Source: Streptomyces sp. NBC_01498 (lineage in GTDB: Bacteria > Actinomycetota > Actinomycetes > Streptomycetales > Streptomycetaceae). From it: DNA of 64,000 bases. The notes beneath the pieces are model-generated. The model did no database searches, was not told the origin of the DNA, and saw only the letters and a program-made list of their open reading frames with translations. Shown piece after piece: positions 1 through 8,400 of this stretch; the first letter of the stretch is position 1; the number at the start of each line of letters is the position of its first letter. A program made the translations under genes and the position numbers. The stretch covers positions 62,001 through 126,000 of the forward strand of contig NZ_CP109598.1 in the NCBI RefSeq assembly GCF_036327775.1, written 5' to 3'.

Positions 1-396
1 GGCGATGTCCAGGGGCAGCGCGGAGTAGTACAGGTGCGGAAGCTTCGTCACCTTGTCGCGCTGGATGAGGATCTTGCCGAGCCGGATCCCCGGCATCATC
101 ACCCGCAGCTCGGCCTCGATGCTGTCCCCCGCGCGGACGACGGACACCCCGCACACCTGCGAGGTGAGACGCAGGCCGTGGTAGGTCCTGCCCACCGGGG
201 TCTGCACCTCGTGCGGCTCGTACGGGAGTTGCTCCAGGCCGGCCTCCAGCACCTGGCGGAAGATCCTGCTCGCGTTCGAGACGAAGTCGGCCCGGTCGGC
301 GTGCCGGTCACGGATGATCGTGTGCAGTGCGCGGAGCTGCTCGGTCTGCGGCAGCAGGTGTACGGCGTCCTGGAGCGGCCTGGTCTCGGTGGTCAT
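1..396 (-). CDS. upp: Uracil phosphoribosyltransferase, UPRTase family (3' end outside window)
   Basis: The 132 visible N-terminal residues resemble the uridine-kinase-associated/eukaryotic (FUR1-like) branch of UPRTase: LPQTEQLRALHTIIRD near residue 14, CGVSVVRAGDS near 85 and GKILIQRDKVTKLP near 110 are family landmarks. The enzyme makes UMP from uracil and PRPP in the cytoplasm; the C-terminal PRPP loop lies beyond position 1 and cannot be checked. The ATG at 394-396 follows the stop of the TrpF-like gene by 5 nt, so the two are probably co-transcribed and translationally coupled. Pairing with a TrpF-like protein is unusual for a plain salvage enzyme and may mean a specialised role; that part is inference. 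Confidence 0.82.
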   Translation of the reverse strand, partial: MTTETRPLQDAVHLLPQTEQLRALHTIIRDRHADRADFVSNASRIFRQVLEAGLEQLPYEPHEVQTPVGRTYHGLRLTSQVCGVSVVRAGDSIEAELRVMMPGIRLGKILIQRDKVTKLPHLYYSALPLDIA

Positions 397-401
397 CCGG
401 G

Positions 402-1094
402 TCACCCCTGCTGGGCTTCGGCCGCTATCCGGCTGAAGGCCTTGCGCGACTCCTCGACGAACCTGCGCACCTTCAGGCGGTCCTTGCGGCGGGTCGAGTT
501 CTCCAGGCCGGTGTGCGCGTCCACGGCGGCGGGGCGTACGTGCTCGATCGCCGCGGCGACGTTGTCCGGGGTCAGGCCGCCGGCCAGCATCAACGGCCGG
601 GGCGAGATCCGCGCCAGCTCGGCGCTGATGGACCAGTCGTGCACCAGGCCCGTCGCGCCCTTGGCGCCGGTCGCCGGGTTGAAGCTGTCGGTGATGAACA
701 TGTCGACCCACTCGGCGGCGCCCTCGACGACCCCGGTGAGCTCGCCGATGTTGTCGGTCTTCACCACCAGACTCTTCAGCACGTAGAGGTCCGGGTCGAT
801 CTTCCGCAGCTTGCGCAGCTCGGACGGGCTCACGTCACCGTGCAGTTGGATGGCACCGACGCCCATCTCGGCGCAGAACCCCTTGATCTCGTCGGCGTCC
901 GTCAGGTACGTGATGATGACGCCCTTGTGCTGCGGCTGGATCGCCTTGACGATCGCGGCGGCGGCCGCCTCGGAGAGGTCCTCGTTCTTGGCCGGGAGGC
1001 GCAGCGCGAATCCGAGCCAGTCGGCGCCCTCCTCGATGATCATGTCGGCCTCGGCCTGGTCGATGATTCCCGCGACCTGGATCAATCCCTGCAT
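402..1094 (-). CDS. TrpF-like (phosphoribosylanthranilate isomerase family) barrel protein lacking the usual catalytic Cys
   Basis: This 230-residue protein has the (beta/alpha)8 pattern of phosphoribosylanthranilate isomerase: GADWLGFALRLP near 24, IQLHGDVSP near 82, FITDSFNPATGAKGATGL near 134 with the Asp expected as general acid, and the phosphate-binding LAGGLTPDNV near 170. The N-terminal KICG motif of true TrpF, whose Cys is the general base, reads QVAG here. The protein is therefore probably not an ordinary tryptophan-pathway isomerase, although an Amadori-type sugar-phosphate substrate is plausible. The ATG at 1094 has AAGGGA 8 nt upstream. It is the first gene of a two-gene unit with the UPRTase. 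Substrate unknown. Confidence 0.75.
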   Translation of the reverse strand: MQGLIQVAGIIDQAEADMIIEEGADWLGFALRLPAKNEDLSEAAAAAIVKAIQPQHKGVIITYLTDADEIKGFCAEMGVGAIQLHGDVSPSELRKLRKIDPDLYVLKSLVVKTDNIGELTGVVEGAAEWVDMFITDSFNPATGAKGATGLVHDWSISAELARISPRPLMLAGGLTPDNVAAAIEHVRPAAVDAHTGLENSTRRKDRLKVRRFVEESRKAFSRIAAEAQQG

Positions 1095-1185
1095 GATTGT
1101 TGTCCCTTTTCTTGGAGCCGTTCACGACGGATGTGTGTCGGAGATTTGATTTCGGACCGCACACGGTCGGTGCGGGTCTCACCGG

Positions 1186-1884
1186 TCAGTTCTGGCGGCT
1201 GTCCGCCACGCTCTTGAGCTCATTGACGACGATCTCGGCGACGGGGGCGGCCGACGCGGGGTTCTGGCCCGTGACGACGCGATTGTCGTTCTCCGTGTGG
1301 GCGACGTAATTCGGCGCCTTGCTGTGGAGTGCGCCGCGTTCCTTCAGCCGGTCCTCGAGAAGGAAGGGCATGACGTCGACAAGTCCGAGGGAGTCCTCCT
1401 CCTCATTGGTGAAGGAGGCGACCCGCTTTCCCTCGATGAGGAGGGAGCCGTCGGACAGCCGGAGGTTGACGAGACCGGCCGGACCGTGGCAGACGGCGGA
1501 AACCACACCGCCCTGCTCGTAGATCTCGACGGCGAGCCGGGCGAGTTCCGGCGATTCGGGGAAGTCCCACATGGCGCCGTGCCCGCCGACGTAGAAGATC
1601 GCGGAATATCCGGCCGAGCGGACCTCGGCGGCCGGCCGGGTCGCCAGGAGCTTCGCCCGCACGGTCTCGTCGGCGAGGAAGCCCGTGATGTCGGGGTCGT
1701 TCTCCTCACCGTCGAACACCACGGCCGGGGGTTCGCCGCCCCGTACGGACACGAAGTCCACCTCGTAGCCGGCGGAGGTGAAGACGTTGTACGGATGGGC
1801 CGCTTCCGAAACGCTGTAGCCCGTCCTGTTGCCGGTATTCCCCAGGACGTCGTGGCTGCTGACCGCGAGCAGGATCTTGGACAT
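1186..1884 (-). CDS. DJ-1/PfpI (Hsp31-like) protein
   Basis: A 232-residue class I glutamine amidotransferase-like protein. It begins SKILLAVSSHDVLGNTG, has the GGHGAMWDFPE segment near 103 and the nucleophile elbow SAVCHGPAGL near 133 (Cys in AVCHG). This long form with the FTNEEED insertion resembles Hsp31/glyoxalase III-like members, which act as methylglyoxal-detoxifying or stress proteins; the exact reaction here is unproven. A GTG two codons upstream is also open, but AGGAG sits 5 nt before the ATG at 1884, so that start is preferred. It lies in a run of minus-strand detoxification genes and appears to be transcribed apart from the hydrolase upstream, because a strong hairpin separates them. 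Confidence 0.8.
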   Translation of the reverse strand: MSKILLAVSSHDVLGNTGNRTGYSVSEAAHPYNVFTSAGYEVDFVSVRGGEPPAVVFDGEENDPDITGFLADETVRAKLLATRPAAEVRSAGYSAIFYVGGHGAMWDFPESPELARLAVEIYEQGGVVSAVCHGPAGLVNLRLSDGSLLIEGKRVASFTNEEEDSLGLVDVMPFLLEDRLKERGALHSKAPNYVAHTENDNRVVTGQNPASAAPVAEIVVNELKSVADSRQN

Positions 1885-1973
1885 TTCCACTCCTGAATAT
1901 CTCGATTGAGCCGAGTGTGGACTTCCGCCGGGATGGCTTTCTTCAGGTGCCGACCCCGGTCACGGACGGTGCG

Positions 1974-2026
1974 GGTGGGTGCGGCGACCCGGGACCGTGT
2001 GTTTCCCGGGCCGCGCCGCACCCACC
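1974..2026 (-). terminator. Extended hairpin terminator after the alpha/beta hydrolase gene
   Basis: The 12-bp outer arms GGTGGGTGCGGC (1974-1985) and GCCGCACCCACC (2015-2026) are perfectly complementary. Inside them CCCGGGA (1988-1994) pairs with TCCCGGG (2004-2010). It lies 26 nt past the stop of the minus-strand hydrolase gene. There is no U-run, as is usual in Streptomyces. Confidence 0.65.
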
Positions 2027-2051
2027 GTGCGACCTGTCCGCCGGACCGCGG

Positions 2052-2831
2052 TCAGGGCCGGTGAATGAATTCGTTGACGAGCTTCACGAATTCGAGAGGC
2101 TGCTCGAAGAGCACCATGTGGCCGCTGTCGAACTCGTGGTACGAGGAGTTCGGAATTCCGGCGTGGAGTTCCCGGGAGTGCTCGGTCGGGACCGCGGCGT
2201 CCGGGTTGGCGGCGACGACGAGGGTCTCGGCCCGGACCTTGCCGACGAGGTCGCGGATGTCGACCCGCACCAGGAGCTCCAGCTGCCGGATGCGTCCGTT
2301 CGACGGGCTGAGCTCCGCGCCGAGCTTGAGGACGTCGTCCACGCCGTCCAGGCTGTTGATGTACTTCGGGCTGAACGCGGTGGTGGTCAGCACCCGCCCG
2401 AACGCGACGGGGTCGTGCTTCTGACTGAGCGTCAGACCGATCAGGTTCTTCATGTAGGTGTCCGCGTGCACCAGGCCGCCCACGGGTATCAGGCGTCGTA
2501 CCTGCTCGGGGTGGAGGGCCGCCGCGGCGGCCACGACCGCCCCGCCGAGCGAGAAGCCCACCAGGTCGACCGGCTCGGTCGTGGCGTCCGCGATGACCGC
2601 GGAGACCTCCTCGGCCAGCCCCTCGATGGTCAGGTCACCGCCGTCGTCCTCGGCCGCCTCGCTGCCGGAGAGGTCGGGCACGATGACCGTGTTGCGCTTC
2701 GCGAACTCCTCGACCAGGTGGCCGAAGGCGCTGTGACCACCCTTGCCGACACCGTGCACCAGTACCAGGCTGGGGCCCGAGCCGGTGACCTCGTACTTGA
2801 TGCGCGCGTTTCCCACGGAAATCGTAGGCAT
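2052..2831 (-). CDS. Alpha/beta-fold hydrolase
   Basis: A 259-residue protein with the classical layout of small soluble hydrolases: oxyanion region LVHGVGKGG near 25, nucleophile elbow GFSLGG near 93 (Ser), acid region LVVAANPDAAVP near 205 and catalytic His in DSGHMVLFEQP near 236. The family includes esterases, peroxidases and C-C hydrolases; the substrate cannot be read from sequence. No signal peptide is evident, so it is probably cytoplasmic. The ATG at 2831 has AAGGAG about 11 nt upstream. About 2 kb without clear genes lie upstream of it, so it probably has its own promoter. Confidence 0.8.
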   Translation of the reverse strand: MPTISVGNARIKYEVTGSGPSLVLVHGVGKGGHSAFGHLVEEFAKRNTVIVPDLSGSEAAEDDGGDLTIEGLAEEVSAVIADATTEPVDLVGFSLGGAVVAAAAALHPEQVRRLIPVGGLVHADTYMKNLIGLTLSQKHDPVAFGRVLTTTAFSPKYINSLDGVDDVLKLGAELSPSNGRIRQLELLVRVDIRDLVGKVRAETLVVAANPDAAVPTEHSRELHAGIPNSSYHEFDSGHMVLFEQPLEFVKLVNEFIHRP

Positions 2832-4802
2832 GAACGATCATTCTCCTTCTGGATGTCGGGCGGATCGCTGATCCGCCGTTTTCTCGCAGCGGTGGGCATG
2901 TGCGGGGCAGGCTTGAGCGCACCCGGATCCGACATGGGTCGTCGGCCGGATCGCCGCCTGTTTTCGCATTCAGGGAATCGAGAGTCGTCGGTGGCATGCG
3001 CCGACAACGCGCCGCATTTATTCGTGCCCGGCGCCGGCGGCCGATATTTCAGCTTTCCCGGCGCACGTCGGAGCCACCCGTTCGATCGGGGGCGTCATGT
3101 TGTGCCGGCATGCCGGAGCAGCCGTGACAACAGAATGAAAGGGCTCGGAGAGCGGAGGGTCAGGTCCGCTTCTCTACGATGTCGCCCATGAGTGAGGCCG
3201 GAATCGGCATACAAAGCGTGCAGCTCACGAAAATCCCCCGTGTCAGTTCAGCAATCATTTCGCTGTCCGGCAGCTCGCACCATTGTCGGCGATGCCGGCC
3301 AGGAACACCCGGTCGAAATTGTCCGACCGGGCGGACGCGCCCGTTCGACAGTAGATCTCAGCGATGATGCCGCTCCATGAGTACGGCATTCGTGCCGGTG
3401 GCCGACCGGAGGTCATTCGGCGGCCACGTCATCTCGGTATCCAGCTCGATTTTCTCGGCGGCAGAAGGCACGCGACTGATTTTAGCGAGCAGATGCCCGA
3501 TCCGCGAGGCAATTACCTCGGTCAGCTTCTCTGATCTGCCCGTCACTTCGGCCCCCGACCCGATGACATCGGACTCTATCTCTCCCGTCCCACCACCACA
3601 ACCCGCGAATATTGAATTCCGTTTCGATTATGATGATCCCGGAAGTCGGGCAGGCACAAAGAAATCATCTTCTGAGCTGGGACGATGAACCCTGCCCAGG
3701 GGTTATGCGGGTACAAACGGAAGGCACTTTCTGCGGGCAAGTCAACGATTCCCGTCCCGAACTTCATGTCTTCGCCGACCGGGAGAGGGCGGTTGGACAT
3801 ATCGGGGTGACAACGCGGGTGTGGCGGATCTCACGACCGATTTCCCGCGGGAACGCGCCTTGCCTCGGCGGCCGGCGAGCGGAGGGATGTCTTCTCCCCG
3901 GAACCGGTCGGCGACAGGGACGCACTCGTGCTCCGAAAAGTGGTGCGCGCACGCTTTTCCACGCGCGCGTGGCCCGCTCACGAAATGCGGGTGCCTGTTC
4001 GGTGTGAAAACACGGGGCGGCGACAGGCGGAGCACCCGGACCTTCTCCACCACGCGGGCCGCCGACGCGTGAAAGCGCCGGCACCGAGACCGTGGCCGAG
4101 GGACCGGCACGTCGTCGACGACGTGCCCGTTCCGGTACCACCGCCCGGCACGGAAGGCCGCCGGGCCGGTCGCACCGTACGGATCAGCGGCCCGCGACCC
4201 GCAGGGCCACGGGTCCCGCGACGGTGGGCAGAAGGTCCTGATGCCGTACGGCCCCGGCCCTCGCGAACACCCGCGCGCCCGCCCGGCGAAGAGGCTCCGG
4301 CCGTCGAGGTGTTCCCGGTGCGCGCCCGCGGTCGGGCGGGCCCCCGGAGTTCACGGCGGAGGCGGCCGACCTGGAGGTGCGGTGGTCGGTCTTCGTGCGG
4401 CAACCGGCCCCGGGCGTCCTCCCCGGCGGTGGTGAACACCGCCGTCGCCCCCGTCAGGAAACCGCTGTGCTGGTCTTGTCACGCTCACACCCTCACCTGG
4501 CGACGGTCCACCGGTCCAACACCTGTTCGTCACCTCATCCATCGTGATCCGAGATGGATGGCGGAAGCTCCGGGATTTCGGCCGCCCCGTGCGGGCCGGA
4601 CGGTCGTATCGGTCGCCGGGTGTGGTGTCGCGCGTCGGGCGGGCCAGGGGTGTTCTGTTTCATGGAGCGGGTCCGGGAAACGCGCGAAGGGCTCCCTCCC
4701 CGGGCCGCTCCTGGAGGACAGGAGCGGTCGGGAGGAAGCCCTCGCACGTCGGGTGCGCCGTTTCCGGTGCGTCGCGTCACCGCACGGGCGGCGTCGCGGA
4801 GT
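2832..4802. other. Gene-poor 2-kb stretch with signs of gene decay
   Basis: No open frame here shows convincing codon bias or a recognisable full domain. Positions about 3180-3700 are clearly less GC-rich than the surroundings. A 62-codon minus-strand frame at 3358-3546 begins like an acyl carrier protein but loses similarity (see findings). Around 4515-4560 there is a LysR-type promoter-like element followed by what looks like the first codons of a LysR gene that then dissolves. I read the stretch as intergenic DNA containing relics, not as functional genes. Confidence 0.5.
4515..4560 (+). promoter_or_regulatory. LysR-type operator/promoter relic, copy A
   Basis: The element begins GTCCAACACCTGTTCGTCAC and aligns without gaps to 8630-8675 at about 32 of 46 positions. 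It contains the inverted repeat CCATC/GATGG. Just downstream, CGGAAGCTCCGGGATTTCG would read R-K-L-R-D-F, like the start of many LysR-family regulators, but the frame is broken at once. Probably a scar of a lost regulator; inference only. Confidence 0.35.
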
Positions 4803-5195
4803 TCAGTCCTGTACGTCCTGCGGGTACCAACGCAACTCGATGGTGTTGCCGTCCGGGTCCTCGACGTAGATCGACTGCGCGTCACCTCGCGCGCCGAAGC
4901 GGCCGACGGGGCCCCGCAGCACGGTGAACTCACCCGTGGCGATGATGTCCTGCCAGTCCAGCGGCTCGACGCTCAGACAGAAGTGGTCGACGTTCGACTC
5001 GGTGCGCGGGAGGTTGAACAGGTCGATGATCATGGACGGGCTGACCCGTGCCGACGGGAACGGCGCCTTGCCGGCCCGCCACTCCTCCACCCGGACCGGT
5101 TCCAGGCCGAGCAGTCCGCAGTAGAACTCCAGGGAGCGCTCGACATCGCGCACGTTGAGCACCAAGTGGTCGAATTCTTTGACTCGCACTCGCAT
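4803..5195 (-). CDS. VOC-family (glyoxalase/bleomycin-resistance fold) protein
   Basis: A 130-residue single-unit vicinal oxygen chelate protein. It opens with VKEFDHLVLNVRDVERSLEFY, whose His would be a metal ligand, has a second ligand His in NVDHFCLSVE near 68, and ends with the YVEDPDGNTIELRWYP signature, whose Glu is the typical third ligand. Such proteins are dioxygenases, lyases or drug-binding resistance proteins; the specific role is unknown. The frame is open further upstream, but the ATG at 5195 has GGGAGG 7 nt before it and matches the family N-terminus. It is transcribed leftward, apart from the exporter gene to its right, which ends in its own hairpin. Confidence 0.85.
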   Translation of the reverse strand: MRVRVKEFDHLVLNVRDVERSLEFYCGLLGLEPVRVEEWRAGKAPFPSARVSPSMIIDLFNLPRTESNVDHFCLSVEPLDWQDIIATGEFTVLRGPVGRFGARGDAQSIYVEDPDGNTIELRWYPQDVQD

Positions 5196-5285
5196 GGAAC
5201 AACCTCCCGGTGATAGGGCCTGTTGAATTCCGGGCGCCGAGCCTACCGGAGGCCGTCCGGGAGACCGCGCCGCGTCGCATTCACA

Positions 5286-5327
5286 GTGGGCGTGTGTTCC
5301 GCCGTCGCCGGCGGAGCACACGCCCAC
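5286..5327 (-). terminator. Hairpin terminator after the MFS gene
   Basis: An 18-bp stem: GTGGGCGTGTGTTCCGCC (5286-5303) pairs with 5310-5327 with a single G-U wobble, around a 6-nt loop GTCGCC. It lies about 115 nt past the stop of the minus-strand MFS gene and before the VOC gene. Confidence 0.7.
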
Positions 5328-5441
5328 ACACCGGAGGCGGCGCGGATCGTCGCGGCGGGGGATTCGCACGACGTCCGTTCCCCGGGTTCCGCCCTCGGGG
5401 TGAGGGCGGAGCCGGGACCGTACCTCGGTGGTCAGGAGGGG

Positions 5442-6656
5442 TCAGACCGCCGCGGGCGTCCGCCTGCCGGTGAAGGCGCGGAGGATGACGGCGAGGGCGA
5501 CCATGACGATGCCGAACCAGACGACGCTCGTGACACCCACGTTGTCCGCGAACAGGCCGCCGATGAGGGCGCCCGCGGCGATGCAGGTGTTGTAGGCCAT
5601 GGTGTTGAGCGACATCGCGGCCTCGAAGGTGTCGGGGGCCGCCGACAGTGTCATGTTGATCTGGCTGAGCTGGACGACACCGAAGGCGAGGCCCCACAGG
5701 ACCATGGCGGCGATCACGCCGACGTTGCTGGAGCCGACGGTCAGCAGCATGACGAGTGCGGCGATCATGATCAGGCCGCCCACGATGAAGCTGCCCCGCA
5801 GGCTCTTGTTGACGGTCTGTCCGCCGATGAAGTTGCCGATCGCGCCGCCGACGCCGAAGACGATGAGGATGACGGTGATGAAGCCGACGGTGGCGGACGT
5901 ACTGTCCTCGAGGTAGGGCCGGACGAACGTGTAGGCGCCGAAGTGGCCGAGGACGAAGAACACGACCATGACCAGGACCACGCGCAACTGCACGTTCTTG
6001 ACGGGCAGTTCGAAGACCTCGCGGACCGAGATCGCGTTGGCCGACGGCAGCGACGGGATCGTGAGGGCGACCGCGAGGAACACCAGGGCGCTGAGACCGG
6101 ACCAGATCAGGAAGGTGGTCTGCCAGTCGGTGGCGCTCTCCAGCAGGGTGCCGAGCGGAATGCCGACGACGGTGGCGATGGAGATCCCGGACATCACGAC
6201 GGCGGCGGCCCGGTTGGCGTGCTTCTCCGGGACGATGCGCATGGCCATGCTGACGCCGATGGCCCAGAAGACGCCGCTGGCGAAGCCCATGATCAGGCGG
6301 GTGCCGAGGATCAGCGGGTAGTTCGGAGCGATCGAGGTGATCAGGTTGCCGACCGCCAGGACGGCCAGCAGCGTGGTCAGCAGCCGCCGCCGGTTGACGC
6401 GCCGGGTCCACGCCACGATGAACGGCACGCCGAGACCGGCCGCGACACCCTGCGCAGTGACCATGAGGCCGGCCGAGCCCACGGACACTCCCAGGCTCTC
6501 GCTGAGCGGGGTGAGCAGACCGATCGGCATCAGTTCGGTGGTGAGGAAGACAAACAGACTGGCGGTGATGGCAGCGACGCCCAGCCATCCCCGGGTCGGG
6601 GAGATCTGCTTCGGTGGCGTCGTTAAGGGGGTGTTCGTCTCTTCCTGCGTGGTCAT
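5442..6656 (-). CDS. MFS transporter, DHA1 (sugar efflux/AraJ-like) type, with a TTA codon
   Basis: A 404-residue protein with about 12 hydrophobic segments. It has FLTTELMPIGLLTPLSE after the first helix, typical of the AraJ/CynX-like DHA1 group of drug and sugar exporters, and GTRLIMGFASGVFWAIG in the motif C region. It is predicted to be a proton-driven exporter in the cytoplasmic membrane; substrate unknown. The ATG at 6656 is supported by GGAG 7 nt upstream, and a three-codon ATG-ACA-TGA just before it overlaps the start. Codon 11 (6624-6626) is TTA, so translation may depend on bldA tRNA. The EamA exporter gene lies upstream on the same strand and may be co-transcribed. Confidence 0.85.
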   Translation of the reverse strand: MTTQEETNTPLTTPPKQISPTRGWLGVAAITASLFVFLTTELMPIGLLTPLSESLGVSVGSAGLMVTAQGVAAGLGVPFIVAWTRRVNRRRLLTTLLAVLAVGNLITSIAPNYPLILGTRLIMGFASGVFWAIGVSMAMRIVPEKHANRAAAVVMSGISIATVVGIPLGTLLESATDWQTTFLIWSGLSALVFLAVALTIPSLPSANAISVREVFELPVKNVQLRVVLVMVVFFVLGHFGAYTFVRPYLEDSTSATVGFITVILIVFGVGGAIGNFIGGQTVNKSLRGSFIVGGLIMIAALVMLLTVGSSNVGVIAAMVLWGLAFGVVQLSQINMTLSAAPDTFEAAMSLNTMAYNTCIAAGALIGGLFADNVGVTSVVWFGIVMVALAVILRAFTGRRTPAAV

Positions 6657-6750
6657 GTCATTTCTCCGGATGTGGTCGGGCGCGGTGGGCGAATGGGTCG
6701 TGGCTCGGGGATGGGCGGGGAAGTCGGGACGTGCGGAGGTGCGTGCGCCG

Positions 6751-7704
6751 TTAGCCGCTGCGTTCCTGTTCCAGGGAGGGCCGGTCGGGGACGTGGGCGG
6801 CGGTGGCGGGCGGCGGGGCCGGGGCGGGCTTCTCCGGCTTCGGTCGGGTCGGACGCAGCTGGCCGAGCACGATGGCCAGGAAGATGACGACCACACCGAC
6901 GATCTGGAGGGCGGACAGCCCCTGGTCCTTGACGACGTAGCCCAGCAGGGTCGCGACGATCGGGCTGCCCAGCGCCAGGAAGGAGACCGCCACGGCGGGC
7001 AGGCGTTCGATGCCCCGGAACCAGACGATGTAGCTCAGGACCGCGCCCAGGGTGATGAGGTAGGCGAACCCGATGACGTTGGAGCCGGTGAGTCCGTCGG
7101 GCATGTCTTCGAGCGCCAGCCAGAACGGCAGCAGGACCAGGCCGCCCGCCGTGAGTTGCCATCCGGTGAACGTGAGCAGGCCGACGCCCTCCGGCCGGCC
7201 CCACCGCTTGGTCAGTGTGATGCCGGACGCCATGCACAGCGCACCGCCGACCGCGGCGAGGACTCCGACGGCGTCGAGCGCCGCCGTGCCCTTGAAGACG
7301 AGCAGGACGACTCCCCCGGCACCCATGACGCAGGCCAGGGCATGAACGGCTCTGATCCTCTCGCTGAGGAAGAGAGCGGCGAGGATGACCACGAACATCG
7401 GCTGCGCCGACATGATCATGGCGGCGATGCCGCCCGGCAGCCGGTAGGCGGCGACGAAGAGCAGGAAGTTGAAGGCGCCGATGTTCAGGACGCCCAGCAC
7501 CAGGGCGCGCCACCACCAGACGCCCACGGGAAGTGTCCGGCCGAGGGCCAGCAGGACCAGGCCGCCGGGCAGGGCGCGCATGGTGGTCGCGAGGAGCGGA
7601 CGGTCCGGGGGCAGCAGTTCGGTGGTCACCAGGTAGGTGCTGCCCCAGACGGCCGGAGCCAGGCCGGTCAGACCGGCCGTGAGTACCTTCTGTCTGTTGT
7701 TCAT
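6751..7704 (-). CDS. EamA/RhaT-type drug/metabolite exporter
   Basis: A 317-residue integral membrane protein with ten predicted helices in two EamA repeats. Landmarks are PAVWGSTYLVTTELLPP near 17, a typical EamA motif, the first repeat end LVFKGTAALD near 135, and the second repeat starting LTKRWGRPEGVG near 165. The C-terminus is a Pro/Ala-rich cytoplasmic tail. The family exports amino acids, metabolites or drugs; the substrate is unknown. The ATG at 7704 has GAGG a few bases upstream. It sits 54 nt downstream of the DsbA-like gene and 94 nt upstream of the MFS gene, so the three may form one detoxification unit. Confidence 0.85.
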   Translation of the reverse strand: MNNRQKVLTAGLTGLAPAVWGSTYLVTTELLPPDRPLLATTMRALPGGLVLLALGRTLPVGVWWWRALVLGVLNIGAFNFLLFVAAYRLPGGIAAMIMSAQPMFVVILAALFLSERIRAVHALACVMGAGGVVLLVFKGTAALDAVGVLAAVGGALCMASGITLTKRWGRPEGVGLLTFTGWQLTAGGLVLLPFWLALEDMPDGLTGSNVIGFAYLITLGAVLSYIVWFRGIERLPAVAVSFLALGSPIVATLLGYVVKDQGLSALQIVGVVVIFLAIVLGQLRPTRPKPEKPAPAPPPATAAHVPDRPSLEQERSG

Positions 7705-7758
7705 CTTGCCTCACATCCCGTGGGAACAACGGTGGTTCCCGTCGTCCGTCCGGCCGGC

Positions 7759-8400
7759 TCAGTCAAAGATCGGGTCGCGGTCACGGCCGCGCTTCAGCTC
7801 GAAGAAGCCGTCCGTGCCCGCCACGGCGAGCACGCCGTCCCAGAGCCTTCCGGCGGCCTCGGCACGCGGGGCGGGGGTGAGCACCGGGCCGAAGAACGCC
7901 AGCGGCTTCCCGTCCGGGCCGGGCACGTGGATCACGGGGGTGCCGACCTCGGAACCGACCGGGTCCATCCCCTCGTGGTGCTCGGTCCGCAGCGGCTCGT
8001 CCCAGGAGGTGTCCTCGGCCGCGTCGATCAGCGCGGCCGGCAGACCCGCCTCTTCGAGGGCGGCGCTGATCATGTCGTGGCCGAGCCCGGCCTGTTCGTG
8101 GTGGATCAGGCGGCCCATGGCGTTGTAGAGGGGGCGCAGCACCTCGTTGCCGTGCTGCCGCTGCGCCGCGACGCACACGCGTACGCAGGCCCAGCCGTCG
8201 ATCATGCCCTGGCGGTACTTCTCCGGGACCTCGCGGCCCTCGTTGAGGACCGACAGGCTCATGATGTGGAATCGCGTTTCCAGCGGCCTGACCTGCTCGA
8301 CCTCCAGCATCCAGCGTGAGGTGATCCACGCCCAGGGGCAGCGGGGGTCCACCCAGATGTCGGCGACGGTCGTCTCGGAACGTGCGGGCGTGGCGCTCAT
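7759..8400 (-). CDS. DsbA-family oxidoreductase, mycothiol-dependent nitroreductase Rv2466c type
   Basis: A 213-residue thioredoxin-fold protein with helical insert. DIWVDPRCPWAWITSRW at the N-terminus carries the CPWA active-site motif characteristic of the Rv2466c group, followed by HIMSLSVLNE and, near 150, GTPVIHVPG with the cis-Pro loop. Rv2466c-like enzymes use mycothiol to reduce nitro compounds or handle oxidative stress; that function is inferred. A start nine codons upstream is open, but the ATG at 8400, with AGGA 12 nt before it, agrees with family length. It is the first gene of the leftward DsbA-EamA-MFS run. Confidence 0.83.
   Translation of the reverse strand: MSATPARSETTVADIWVDPRCPWAWITSRWMLEVEQVRPLETRFHIMSLSVLNEGREVPEKYRQGMIDGWACVRVCVAAQRQHGNEVLRPLYNAMGRLIHHEQAGLGHDMISAALEEAGLPAALIDAAEDTSWDEPLRTEHHEGMDPVGSEVGTPVIHVPGPDGKPLAFFGPVLTPAPRAEAAGRLWDGVLAVAGTDGFFELKRGRDRDPIFD

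Noticed and set aside
34..1217. Plus-strand frames over the UPRTase and TrpF-like genes
   Set aside because: They are antisense shadows of two minus-strand genes with recognisable family motifs and good ribosome-binding sites.
3576..3800. A 74-codon minus-strand frame in the gene-poor region
   Set aside because: No recognisable domain, no clear ribosome-binding site and atypical codon use; could not be supported as a gene.
3928..4869. A 313-codon plus-strand frame and its antisense partners in the gene-poor region
   Set aside because: Arg/Pro/Gly-rich translation typical of random GC-rich DNA, without motifs; I treat the stretch as noncoding or decayed.
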